From positions 62,001-126,000 of the forward strand of contig NZ_VISR01000007.1 of the NCBI RefSeq assembly GCF_007827595.1: a stretch of DNA of 64,000 nt, read 5' to 3'. The notes below the pieces were generated by a model. That model was not told the origin of the DNA and made no database searches. It worked only from the letters and a program-made list of their open reading frames with translations. This document shows positions 1-8,360 of the stretch, piece by piece. The translations under genes and the position numbers were made by a program. Positions within the stretch are counted from its first letter, which is position 1. Each line of letters starts with the position of its first letter. The stretch comes from Streptomyces sp. BK340. GTDB taxonomy: Bacteria > Actinomycetota > Actinomycetes > Streptomycetales > Streptomycetaceae.

Positions 1-223
1 CGATGCCGACGGCCTGCAGTCCGCTGCCCTTGCCCGGCGCGACGGCGGTCTCCAGCGGCAGCATCCACCCGCGGGTCTCGATGCCGGTGCTGGCCGCGAT
101 GCCGTCGATCCGCGGCGCCCATGCCGCGTGCGGGTGCCGGTCGCGCACCTCCGCCACGATCTGGCTGGTCTTGACTGCGTGCTCGCCGTGTATCACGGCA
201 GGAGGGCAGAGGTAAGCGGACAT
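1..223 (-). CDS. type III polyketide synthase, N-terminal part (runs off left edge)
   Basis: Only the first ~74 codons are present; the gene continues past the left edge. The reading frame starts with ATG at 223 (MSAYLCPPAVIHGEH...), preceded by an AGGTG-like ribosome binding site. The segments LCPPAV, GIASTGIETRG and MLPLE line up with the N-termini of bacterial chalcone-synthase-like type III PKSs such as RppA and germicidin synthase (LCRPAI..., NTGVQTRHLVQPIE). Such enzymes condense acyl-CoA starters with malonyl-CoA into pyrones, resorcinols or naphthols, using a catalytic Cys that lies outside this window, so product class cannot be judged. Codon use in the first codons is less GC-biased than in neighbours. 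Confidence 0.72.
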   Translation of the reverse strand, partial: MSAYLCPPAVIHGEHAVKTSQIVAEVRDRHPHAAWAPRIDGIAASTGIETRGWMLPLETAVAPGKGSGLQAVGI

Positions 224-1095
224 AATGGTGCACCTTTCCGGGGGAAAAAGCAGGAATGCCATGAGTGCTGTGTCATGGGTCACTTTGGAGCTTCATGCCC
301 AAGGGGTTGCGGATAAGCCCCATTTCGGGGTCTGTTGTCCGGTTCGAGCATGGACGCTAAATGGACATTTCCGCTGTGATGCAGACAACTTAGGTGGCAT
401 TTGGGCGGCGTGACACGGCACACACCGCTGAAGCAGGGGGGCCGGACCGGATCCACAGGTCATGCCTGACCTGCCGTCAGCCAGGAGGATTCCTGGGCAC
501 TGCCGCCAGAGGGGGCGATACCTGGGCGACGGTGGATGGTGTCCTGCCGGGCGGCGGAGTCACGGGCAGCCCGCGACAGGCCATCGGGTTCGAGCACGCT
601 GCGGTGGACTGTGCCTCCGGCGCAGGCGGTCGTCATCAGGGCGCCGTACTGGCCGGCCTCGGCAACTCCCTACGGCTGTGCTTCGAGCACTCGGGCGATA
701 CGTCCTCGTCGGAGGAGACGATCTCGCGAGGCGGCGCAAGCGTTGACGGGACTGCCGGGGGTCATGTGACCGCAAAGGACGGGGCGCGTCGAGAAGGCAC
801 TCGGCCTCGTGGATGCGGTGGCATCCAGGGGTAGCGCCCCGGCGGCGGTCCGGCTGTCCGCCGCCGGGAACGGGACGAGCCGGCGATGCGATCGGCCGGC
901 CCGAGCGGGCGGCACGTGGAATCGCGGTCGGAGTGGAGTTGCTGCCTCGCCCGGCAACTCGTGTACTCATACGGTCCGACGCGTCGGACGGTTAAGTGCT
1001 CACGTCCGGCGACCGACGCGAGAGACTGGGCGCTTGCCGCCGGACAGCCGGGACGGGCAGACGAAGTACTTCGTGCCGCGAAGAAGCGGCAGTTG
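224..1095. other. gene-poor stretch with degenerate coding signal
   Basis: No reading frame here shows a recognisable domain together with good Streptomyces codon bias. Several overlapping frames of 60-160 codons exist on both strands, as expected by chance in GC-rich DNA. The stretch 430-830 on the minus strand has protein-like fragments in more than one frame, which could be a decayed gene, but I cannot name it. The first ~150 bp next to 223 should hold the promoter of the type III PKS gene. A perfect 16 bp palindrome lies at 974-989. Confidence 0.5.
974..989. promoter_or_regulatory. perfect 16 bp palindrome GTCCGACGCGTCGGAC
   Basis: The sequence is a perfect inverted repeat with no spacer, in a gene-poor stretch about 100 bp downstream of the end of the DUF4177-like gene. 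It has the size of a TetR-type operator. No regulator gene is adjacent, so function is inferred only from symmetry. Confidence 0.3.
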
Positions 1096-1311
1096 TCAGC
1101 GGCGCGGACGCTCCAGAGTGATCAGCAGGCCCTCGACCGCACCCGGCCCTATGCGGCCCTTGACGTCGGCGGACGTGATCGCCTTGAGGGCCCAGCCGTC
1201 CTCGGCGTGCTTGTTCAGAACCTTCTCCAGCTTGTCGCTGTCCAGTGCGTCTCCGATCAGTGACTCGCGGAAGGTGACGACCTTGTACTCGAGTGCGTAG
1301 GGGTTGCTCAT
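1096..1311 (-). CDS. DUF4177-like small protein
   Basis: A 71-residue cytoplasmic protein starting MSNPYALEYKVVTF. The pattern YEYKVV-type N-terminal strand, a helix with KLEKVLNKHAEDGWAL, and a C-terminal strand ending LLITLERP is that of the DUF4177 fold, seen in many small actinobacterial proteins of unknown function. The longer frame opens further upstream at 1368, but the ATG at 1311 has a purine-rich site (GGGAAGGG) at the right distance and gives the family-typical length. It stands alone between gene-poor DNA and a probable pseudogene. Confidence 0.75.
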   Translation of the reverse strand: MSNPYALEYKVVTFRESLIGDALDSDKLEKVLNKHAEDGWALKAITSADVKGRIGPGAVEGLLITLERPRR

Positions 1312-1446
1312 GGCTGGGACCCTTCCCGTGGACGGACTGGCTGACGGAATTCGGGGACAGCCAATCACCGTTCGGCGTCGCCCCGCACGGCGGGGTGCGG
1401 GTCAGCGGCAATCCGGGCGCGGAAGTTCGCCGACGGATACGGGACC

Positions 1447-1755
1447 TCAGCCGACGACGGGAGGCGCGGACCGCAGTCGCAGCACCACGCCCTCGTCCCG
1501 CACCTCACCGATCCGCAGCGTCAGCAACGCGTCGGCCAGAGAACGGCCCTGGCGCAGGAACGCGTGGACGACGGCCGCGGCGAGCCCGGGCACGATCGGC
1601 GGACCGGTGACGGTCACCTCCACCACCCGCCCATCGCGCAGCCCCACCAGATGGCCGCCGCCCCGCCCCGCACCGCACAGGCGACCGGCAGACTGCCGGG
1701 CAGCTCCGCCGCGGTGGCGCGATCCACCGCGGCGCTTCGGCCGCGCTGTCGGCAC
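1447..1755 (-). pseudogene. small hypothetical gene, probably frameshifted
   Basis: The C-terminal half is convincing protein: GHLVGLRDGRVVEVTVTG, VVHAFLRQGRSLADAL and TLRIGEVRDEGVVLRL. Upstream of about 1670 this frame turns into Arg/Gly-rich nonsense, while the neighbouring minus frame gives ATAAELPGSLPVACAVRG, which fits naturally in front of GHLVGL. That pattern suggests a one-base indel in a small conserved hypothetical gene. An alternative is a short intact gene starting inside the good half. I do not recognise a family. Confidence 0.4.
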
Positions 1756-1922
1756 GATCCGTCCGCTCGACGGCGGCGGCGCTCTCCAGCGGTCGGCGGT
1801 CCCGTTCGCCGTCCGGGCAGCCGAGTTGCGTGAAGGAGAGCAACTGAGGCCTGTCCAATGACAAGTCGGCTGACAGCCCTTCGGATCTGGTCGCTTCCGG
1901 GGGACCGCTCCTCGGTGGCCGA

Positions 1923-2741
1923 TCAGGCAGGGCCGGCACCCGACCCCCGGGTGCCCGGGGTCGGGATCAGACCGAGTCGCTGAGCGCGCAGGACCGTGCC
2001 GACACGGTCGCGGGTGCCCAGCTTCCGGTAGATGTTCTCCACGTGCTTGTGCACCGTGCGGGCCGAGATGCCGAGTCGGCGGCCGATGGCGTCGGCGGTC
2101 AGTGCGTCGGCGAGCAGGAGCAGCACGGTCGTCTCACGGGGCGTGAGCGCACACTCCGCCGCCAGCTCGTCCGGCGCTGTGGCCGGGGCCAGCGACCGCC
2201 GCCACTCCTCCAGCAGCCGCCGCTGCCGCTCCACGCCGGCCAGCAACGGCTGCGCGCGCTCGGCCATCGTGAGGTGGTCGTCGGTGAAGTCCGTCCCGGA
2301 GCGGTAGACGAGGCAGCCCGTGATCGGGGCGCTGCTTCCGGGCAGCGGTACGCCGAGCACGTGGTCGACGTCGAGGACGTCACCGAGCAGACGGGCCGTC
2401 GGACTGTCCGGCCAGTCGCGGCCCGCCGCCCGGTACGCGGTCACCGGGCTCCGGTCGGGCCGGGCCGTGTAGTGGTCGGCGAGAGGGTAGCCGGTGCGCA
2501 GCAGAGCCAGGTCCGAGTCCTGGAGACGGCCCAGTTCCGTGGCGGCGGCGTCGGGGGCCACCCCGACGGTGCCCTCGTCCTCGCTCCAGTCGTCCAGTTT
2601 GTGGACGACCGCCTCGCCGCCGCACAAGTCCGTGAGCGCGGTGCCCAGCAGTGGCCACAGACGCCCGGGCTCCCGTTCGTGCAGCGCCGTCACGGCGACC
2701 GCCATCAGACGTTCGTAGGCCTTGCCCAGCCCCTGCACCAC
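1923..2741 (-). CDS. LuxR-type helix-turn-helix transcriptional regulator
   Basis: 272 residues with a GTG start and a GGAGAG site upstream. Residues ~1-190 look like a GAF-type sensor region without motifs I can assign to a ligand. Residues ~198-260 are a LuxR/GerE HTH: LTPRETTVLLLLADALTADAI, GRRLGISARTVHKHVENIYRK and LGTRDRVGTVLRAQRLGL, with the conserved recognition-helix pattern TVxxHVxNIYRKLG. No receiver domain Asp pocket or AAA domain is visible, so it is neither a standard response regulator nor a LAL. It lies ~200 bp from the end of the MoxR/VWA operon on the same strand; no target is evident. Confidence 0.85.
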   Translation of the reverse strand: MVQGLGKAYERLMAVAVTALHEREPGRLWPLLGTALTDLCGGEAVVHKLDDWSEDEGTVGVAPDAAATELGRLQDSDLALLRTGYPLADHYTARPDRSPVTAYRAAGRDWPDSPTARLLGDVLDVDHVLGVPLPGSSAPITGCLVYRSGTDFTDDHLTMAERAQPLLAGVERQRRLLEEWRRSLAPATAPDELAAECALTPRETTVLLLLADALTADAIGRRLGISARTVHKHVENIYRKLGTRDRVGTVLRAQRLGLIPTPGTRGSGAGPA

Positions 2742-2947
2742 GTGCTTCTCTCCGCGTGAGTCTCCCGCTCGCCGTCCTCCCGCCCGGCGCCGCGTACGTA
2801 CTTGTACGCATACCCCAGCCGTCCCCAGCTGTCGCAGACTTCAACCCGGCGGCGACGACCTGCTCGTACGGACGCCGGGCGGGCCGCGGGCGCGGGGGAG
2901 CGGCGGCCCGTCCGGCATGGCCGCCCCCCTCGCCCGGTCCGCCCGCC

Positions 2948-4843
2948 TCAGGCACCCCAGGCCGCCGCGCACAGCGCGCGGTCGACCTCGTCGGTGTAGC
3001 GGGCCGCGGCCAGCCAGGCCCGGGCGAACCGGCCGGTGTCCGCGGGGAGCAGCCGGCCGAAGACATCGCGGGACCGCTCCGCCGCGGCCGCGTGGAGTTC
3101 GTCCACGAGGTCCCCCGCCGTCGCCAGACCGTGTCGGCCAAGCCGCCGGACGTCGGCCGCCGTGTTCCCGGGGAAGGACAGCACGATCCGGCCGCCCGAG
3201 GCCGCCTGGTGCACGCGCCGGCGCAGCAGGTGCACCGGAGCCTCGTCGGGCGTGGGCGCCGCGGCCACAGGCGTCGGGGAGGTGGGCAGGTCGGCTCGGA
3301 GCAGCCGGTCCAGACCGGCGTCGACGCGGGTGCCGGAGACGGTGGGGTGCTCGGCCGCCAGCAGTTGGGCCCTGGGATGCGGGGCCGGGACGAGCCGGGC
3401 CACGACCCGGAGCCGGCTGCCGCGGGCGGCGGCGAGCAGGCGGAGGTTGTCGCGGTGCGGGAGCGCCGGGTGGTCGTGCGCGGCGGTCAGCCGCAACGGG
3501 ACGCCCCCGCAGTCGGCGAGCAGACTGTCACCCGCCGCCTCCCGGACCGTGCCCGTGAGGGTGACCTCCAGGAAGAGCAGGTCGTGGCCCCCGCTCAGGG
3601 CACTGCACACCTGGTCGGCGACCGGCACCGACCAGAGCCGGTCCAGGGGCTCCGCGCGCCAGTCGGCACCGGACGCGCGGACCGCCCGTACCCCCGCGCC
3701 CGCGCCGAGCCGGCCCGTCGGGGAGACCGTCGCCCCCGACACCGCGAGTCCGGCCCTGGACAGTTCCCGGTGGGTCAGAGCCGTGTCGCCGACGCGTACG
3801 GCCCGGTCGGCCGCGCCCACCGCCCGACCGGCGCCGCCCGGTGCCACGTCCGACACCTGGTACAGGCGGCCCGCGGCGTCGGCGGTCCAGGTGACGGCGC
3901 CCGCGTACCCGCTCGCCGTGAGAACCGGCTCGGAGAACAGGCCGTACAGCCGCAGTGAGCCGTCCGGGCGGTACGGCTGCCGCACCGTACCGCGCAGCTC
4001 GGTCAGTTCCGGGCCGACGGCGTGCGGGATGCGGTGGGCCGCCGACAGCGCGTCGCGCAGCACGGTGACGAGGTCGGCGAGGCGGTGGGCCGGGTCGGCG
4101 GAGCGGGCGGCGCGCAGCGCGGTCACCACGGAGACCGCCGTGGCGGCGGCCCTCGGGAGACCCGCGAGGCGTGCCGTGTGCGCGGCGCGCAGCAGTTCCG
4201 TCTGGAGCACCGCCCCGGAGCCGTCCGTACCGGCTTCGAGCACGGCGGTCGCGGCGGCGTGGACGGCACGAGCGGCGGCGCACTGCTCGGGTGTGGCCCG
4301 TTCGGGGCCGGGTCCGGCTTCCGTCCCGTCCGCCGGTTCCTCTGACGAACTGGTCCGCGCCGCACCGGAGTCGGCGGCCGTGCCCGGTTCTGCCGCCGGT
4401 TCCGCGTTCGCGTTCGGGTCTGTGGGCCGTTCCGCGCCCGGTTCGGGCGACGGTTCCGCGCCCGGTTCGACGTCCGGTTCAGCGTTGCCTTCGGCTTCCG
4501 CTTCAGCGCCCCCTTCGACGTCCGGTTCCGCGATCGGTGCCGCCGACGCCGCCGCGGCGCGGTGCAGGCAGTCCGGTGCCAGCAGGCAGCCGCAGCGGAT
4601 GGCCTCGGTGCTGGTCACCGCGCCGCCGGGGGCGTGGAGTTCGACGTCGGTGCTGTCGTCGACGGCGATCCGTACGGTGTCGCCGTCCCGGACGACCGGG
4701 CGCTCCGCCAGCTTGGCGACGCCCGCGTCGAGCCGCTTGCGCAGCCGGGGCGAGAGCGCCGCGACGAGTTCGGCGGTCACAGCGGGGGCGACCGGAGGCA
4801 GCGCGGTGCTCCCGAGCTGCTCGATCTCGAGATCCTGGTTCAT
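2948..4843 (-). CDS. SWIM zinc-finger protein (YehQ-like) of a MoxR/VWA operon
   Basis: 631 residues, starting MNQDLEIEQLG. The ATG overlaps the stop of the upstream VWA gene by four bases (ATGA), so translation is probably coupled. Residues 84-94 read CGCLLAPDCLH, which is a CxC-x5-CxH SWIM zinc-binding motif preceded by β-strands (DTVRIAVDDSTDVELH). Residues ~104-180 are a low-complexity Glu/Ala/Pro-rich linker (runs of EPxAEP). The C-terminal ~430 residues are Leu/Ala/Arg-rich and contain no domain I can name. In E. coli the SWIM protein YehQ sits at the end of the yehI-L-M-P-Q locus, and this gene holds the same place here. A role in binding nucleic acid or protein is inferred from the SWIM finger. 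Confidence 0.75.
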   Translation of the reverse strand: MNQDLEIEQLGSTALPPVAPAVTAELVAALSPRLRKRLDAGVAKLAERPVVRDGDTVRIAVDDSTDVELHAPGGAVTSTEAIRCGCLLAPDCLHRAAAASAAPIAEPDVEGGAEAEAEGNAEPDVEPGAEPSPEPGAERPTDPNANAEPAAEPGTAADSGAARTSSSEEPADGTEAGPGPERATPEQCAAARAVHAAATAVLEAGTDGSGAVLQTELLRAAHTARLAGLPRAAATAVSVVTALRAARSADPAHRLADLVTVLRDALSAAHRIPHAVGPELTELRGTVRQPYRPDGSLRLYGLFSEPVLTASGYAGAVTWTADAAGRLYQVSDVAPGGAGRAVGAADRAVRVGDTALTHRELSRAGLAVSGATVSPTGRLGAGAGVRAVRASGADWRAEPLDRLWSVPVADQVCSALSGGHDLLFLEVTLTGTVREAAGDSLLADCGGVPLRLTAAHDHPALPHRDNLRLLAAARGSRLRVVARLVPAPHPRAQLLAAEHPTVSGTRVDAGLDRLLRADLPTSPTPVAAAPTPDEAPVHLLRRRVHQAASGGRIVLSFPGNTAADVRRLGRHGLATAGDLVDELHAAAAERSRDVFGRLLPADTGRFARAWLAAARYTDEVDRALCAAAWGA

Positions 4844-7800
4844 GCGATCTTCTCCCCTACCCAGCGGGCGAGTTCGAGCGGACTGAGGGCGGCCACCGGC
4901 ATCCCCGCGGCGACCAGCCGGCTCGCGACCCCGGTGGAGTACCGGGGCCGGCCGGCGTCGTCCAGGCTCGCGCATCCGAGGACATGACAGCCGGCGCCGA
5001 CCAGGGCGCGGACCTCGCCGAGCAGCCCGCCGAGGGGGTAGCCCTCCTCGAAGTCGCTGACGACCACGACGAGTGTCCGCGAGGGCACGGTGACCAGTTC
5101 GCGGGCGTGCCGCAGCCCGGCCGCGATGTGGGTCCCGCCGCCCACGCTGACCTCGAGCAGCAGCGACAACGGGTCCTCGACATGGTCGGTCAGGTCGATG
5201 ACCTCGGTGGAGAAGGCCAGGAAGTGCGTGGACAGGGTGGGCACCCCGGCGAGCACGGACGCCGTGAGCGCCGCCCAGACCGTGGACGCCTCCATGGACC
5301 CCGACACGTCGGTGACGAGGACCAGCCGCCAGTCGGCGGCCTTTCGGGCCCGGGCGCGGAAGACCGGATGCTCCGGGATGACCTGGACCGTGCCGTCCGG
5401 AGTGCGGCGCGCGGTCGCCAGGTTCGCCCGCAGCGTGCGGGGCAGGTCGAGTCCACCGCCGGGACGGCGGCTGGGGCGCGGCAGGGCGGTGCCGTGCAGC
5501 GCCGGGCGCAGCCGCGTGGCCAGCTGCCGGGTCAGCGCGTCCACCAGGCGGCAGACGAGCGGACGCAGGGCGGCCAGCCGAGCCTCCGGCAGCCCGCCCG
5601 CGTGCCGGAGCACCGAGCGGAGCAGATCGACCGAGGGCCGTGCGGCGGCGGGGTCGAGTTCCGCGAACACGTCCGGCCGGCCCGTCGCGGCGGCGGCCGC
5701 CAGCACCTCCTCCCGGATGCCCGGGCCGAAGAGCGCCGCCAGCTCCTCGGACCATTCCCGCACCCCGGGATAAGACGCCTCCCGGCCGCCGCCGCGCCCC
5801 GCACCGGTGAGGTCGCCCCGGCTGCCCTCGCCGCGTCCGCTGCCGTACAGCTCGTCGAGCGCGGTCGCCAACGGCCTTGCGGAGTCGGGGAGTTGGTCGG
5901 TCCGGCGGCCCAGTACAAGGCGCCAGCGGTCGGCCGGGGCGAGTCGGTGATCCGAGCCGGAGGCGGGGTCGGCCGGTCCGTCGGCCGTGGCCGGGGCGGC
6001 CTCCGGCTGCCGGGGCGGCGGCAGGAGCCCCCAGGCACCGAGGGCCTCGCGGGCGGCGAGGTCGGCACGGGTCCAGGCGGCCAGCGCGCCGGGGTCGACG
6101 GCGCCGGTGTCGGCCAGACGGCGCTCGTCCAGGCGCTCCTCGACAGCGGACAGGAGCCGGTCGCGGGCGGCCGGGCTCAGCGTGTCGAAGCCGCCCCGCA
6201 GCGCGGGCAGCCGGTCCAGGAAGTCCCGGTCGGACAGCTCCGACACCCGCCCCAGCAGCGGCTCCAGCGCGGGCGCCGCCGACTCCAGCAACTGGCCCGC
6301 CGCGGTCAGCAGTCCCGCGAGCCGCGCGGTCAGCGCGGACCGGGACCCGGGATCGCAGGCGCCGTCCACCCAGGACGCCACCCGGTCGCCGAAGCCCCGC
6401 GGATCCTCGTGCCCGAGCAGCACGCGTACGGCACCCGCGGCGCCGCGCATCAGCGGGGAACCGTCGGCGGCCAGCCGGGCCAGCGCGTCGGTGAGCCGGA
6501 TGCCGCCCAACAGGTCGGCCCGGTGGGCGAGTTCCAGCAGGGCGTGCGCGTCGGCCGGGTCCTCTGAACCGGTGAGGCCGTCCACCTGGCGCACGGCGGC
6601 GGCGGTGAGCAGCTCGGCCACCGACGCCGCCCGTGCCGTACGGTCCTCGTCGGCCGGCAGCCCCGCGATGTGACCGGACCCCAACCGGTCCAGCAGGGCC
6701 AGTCCGGCGAGGAGTTCGGGCAGCGTGCCGGAGTCCGGCAGCACCTCGGCCAGGTCGTCGAGCCGTTCGTCCGTCAGGCCCGGCAGTCCGCACTGCGCCG
6801 CCTGCTCCAGGCCGTGCAGGGCCTGCGCCGCTGTGGGCCCGCCCTCGTCCTGCTCCGTGCGCCGCCGCTCCCGCAGCAGACCCTCGGCGGCCTGGGCCGG
6901 GGTGACGCCCCGGACGCCCGCCGCGGTCAGCATCGCCGCAGTCGCGGGCGTCCAGCGCACCTCCCAGCGGGACGTCAGCGCCTCGGCGCCGCCCACGCCG
7001 GCGACCTCCTTGGGTTCCGCGTACGGCACCGCGCACACCGTCAGGCGGCGCAGCAGGAGTTCGCGGCCGCGGTCCAGTTCGGAGCGGAGCGGGTCGAGAC
7101 GTAGATCGCGGGCGGTGCCGGGGCCGGATTCCGCCGGGCCGGGCAGGCCCAGTGCGGCCAGCTCCGCCTCGACGGCCGGAGCGAGCCCGCTGCGCGGCGC
7201 GTCGGGTGCCGGCCGGCCCGCGCGCGTGCCGACGAGCACCTTCTCCATCGCCCGGGCGACAGCCCGTCCCCGCCCGTACGGCTCCCCCTGCGCGAGCACC
7301 GTCTGCACGGCCTCCACCAACTCGCCCCGCCCCGCCGCGGGCAGCCCCCGCAGCCGGGCCAGATCGCCGGCGAGCCGCACGATCTCCCGCGCGTCGGGCG
7401 GCCCCGAAGGATGCCCGAGCGCCCGCAGCTCGGCGCACACCCGCACGGCCGCACCGGTAAGCACGTCCTCCAGCGCGGCCGGATCGCCGGCGGCGCCGAG
7501 CACCCGGTGCTGCCACTCGGGGTCCCGGATCCCGGCGGGATAGCCGGAGCGCTCGTCGAGGAGGGGGTAGGTGTACGGGATGAGGGAGGTCGTCCAGGGC
7601 GATGCCGCGGCGGCGGGCCGGCCGGATGTGCCGTCGTCGGCCGGTGCCAGCAGGGCCGGCGCGTGGAAGGCGCCCACCACCACGGCGGCCCGCTCTCCGT
7701 TCGCGGTGGCCCCGGCGAGACACGACCGCATCCACCGCTCCCGCCGCAGGTCCAGCTCCGGCACCCCGCCCGAGCCCGCCGCATCCTCGCGCAGCGCCCA

Positions 7801-8355
7801 CCCCGTGAGCAGTGCGGCCCGCCGCAGGGCCTCCGGTGTCGAACCCGGGGCGGTGGCCTCGACCAGCCGGTCCCAGAGGTCGTCGCCGGGGCGTCCGGTG
7901 AGGCGGGAGCGCAGGGCGGCGCCCAGTCCGGCGAGGGACCCCTCCACCGCCGGGTTCCCGTGGCCGGCGGGCTCCTCGGGTTCCTCCCGGCCCCACGCCC
8001 GGTCCGCGAGCGGCAGGTCGCAGGCGAGGACCGGTACGCCGTGCCGTGCCGCCCACCGCACCGCCACCAGTTCCGGGGAGAAGTCGGCGAAGGGATAGAA
8101 CGCCGGGCCCCCGCCTCCGTCGCGGGGTGCGGCGGCGAGGGCGACGGGTGCCCGGGTCTCCTCGTGGGCGAGCCAGGGCAGCCAGTCCTGCAGTTCGGCG
8201 GGGAGTTCGACGAGCAGGACGTCCGGCTTCGCCGCCTCCAGCAGCGCCGGTACGGCCGCGGCCAGGGACGGCGCGTGGTGCCGTACGCCGATGAGGTACG
8301 GCGCCGCCGGGTCGGTGAGGGCCAGGACGGCGGCCTCGGGAGAAGGGTGGAGCAC
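4840..8355 (-). CDS. DUF5682 protein with C-terminal VWA domain (MoxR partner)
   Basis: 1171 residues from a GTG at 8355, which follows the MoxR stop by five bases and has GGAGGG ten bases upstream; an ATG-type opening at 8391 is the alternative. The N-terminus (IGVRHHAPSLAAAVPALLE, DVLLVELPAELQ) is the DUF5682 signature. Residues ~1005-1171 form a VWA domain with a complete MIDAS: DVSGSM, the Thr of GGGTHIAAG, and the Asp of VVVVSDFEEG. VWA domains bind a divalent ion and usually act as substrate adaptors for MoxR ATPases. In E. coli the two parts are separate genes (yehM and yehP); here they are fused. Confidence 0.82.
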   Translation of the reverse strand: MLHPSPEAAVLALTDPAAPYLIGVRHHAPSLAAAVPALLEAAKPDVLLVELPAELQDWLPWLAHEETRAPVALAAAPRDGGGGPAFYPFADFSPELVAVRWAARHGVPVLACDLPLADRAWGREEPEEPAGHGNPAVEGSLAGLGAALRSRLTGRPGDDLWDRLVEATAPGSTPEALRRAALLTGWALREDAAGSGGVPELDLRRERWMRSCLAGATANGERAAVVVGAFHAPALLAPADDGTSGRPAAAASPWTTSLIPYTYPLLDERSGYPAGIRDPEWQHRVLGAAGDPAALEDVLTGAAVRVCAELRALGHPSGPPDAREIVRLAGDLARLRGLPAAGRGELVEAVQTVLAQGEPYGRGRAVARAMEKVLVGTRAGRPAPDAPRSGLAPAVEAELAALGLPGPAESGPGTARDLRLDPLRSELDRGRELLLRRLTVCAVPYAEPKEVAGVGGAEALTSRWEVRWTPATAAMLTAAGVRGVTPAQAAEGLLRERRRTEQDEGGPTAAQALHGLEQAAQCGLPGLTDERLDDLAEVLPDSGTLPELLAGLALLDRLGSGHIAGLPADEDRTARAASVAELLTAAAVRQVDGLTGSEDPADAHALLELAHRADLLGGIRLTDALARLAADGSPLMRGAAGAVRVLLGHEDPRGFGDRVASWVDGACDPGSRSALTARLAGLLTAAGQLLESAAPALEPLLGRVSELSDRDFLDRLPALRGGFDTLSPAARDRLLSAVEERLDERRLADTGAVDPGALAAWTRADLAAREALGAWGLLPPPRQPEAAPATADGPADPASGSDHRLAPADRWRLVLGRRTDQLPDSARPLATALDELYGSGRGEGSRGDLTGAGRGGGREASYPGVREWSEELAALFGPGIREEVLAAAAATGRPDVFAELDPAAARPSVDLLRSVLRHAGGLPEARLAALRPLVCRLVDALTRQLATRLRPALHGTALPRPSRRPGGGLDLPRTLRANLATARRTPDGTVQVIPEHPVFRARARKAADWRLVLVTDVSGSMEASTVWAALTASVLAGVPTLSTHFLAFSTEVIDLTDHVEDPLSLLLEVSVGGGTHIAAGLRHARELVTVPSRTLVVVVSDFEEGYPLGGLLGEVRALVGAGCHVLGCASLDDAGRPRYSTGVASRLVAAGMPVAALSPLELARWVGEKIA

Positions 8356-8360
8356 GGCCG

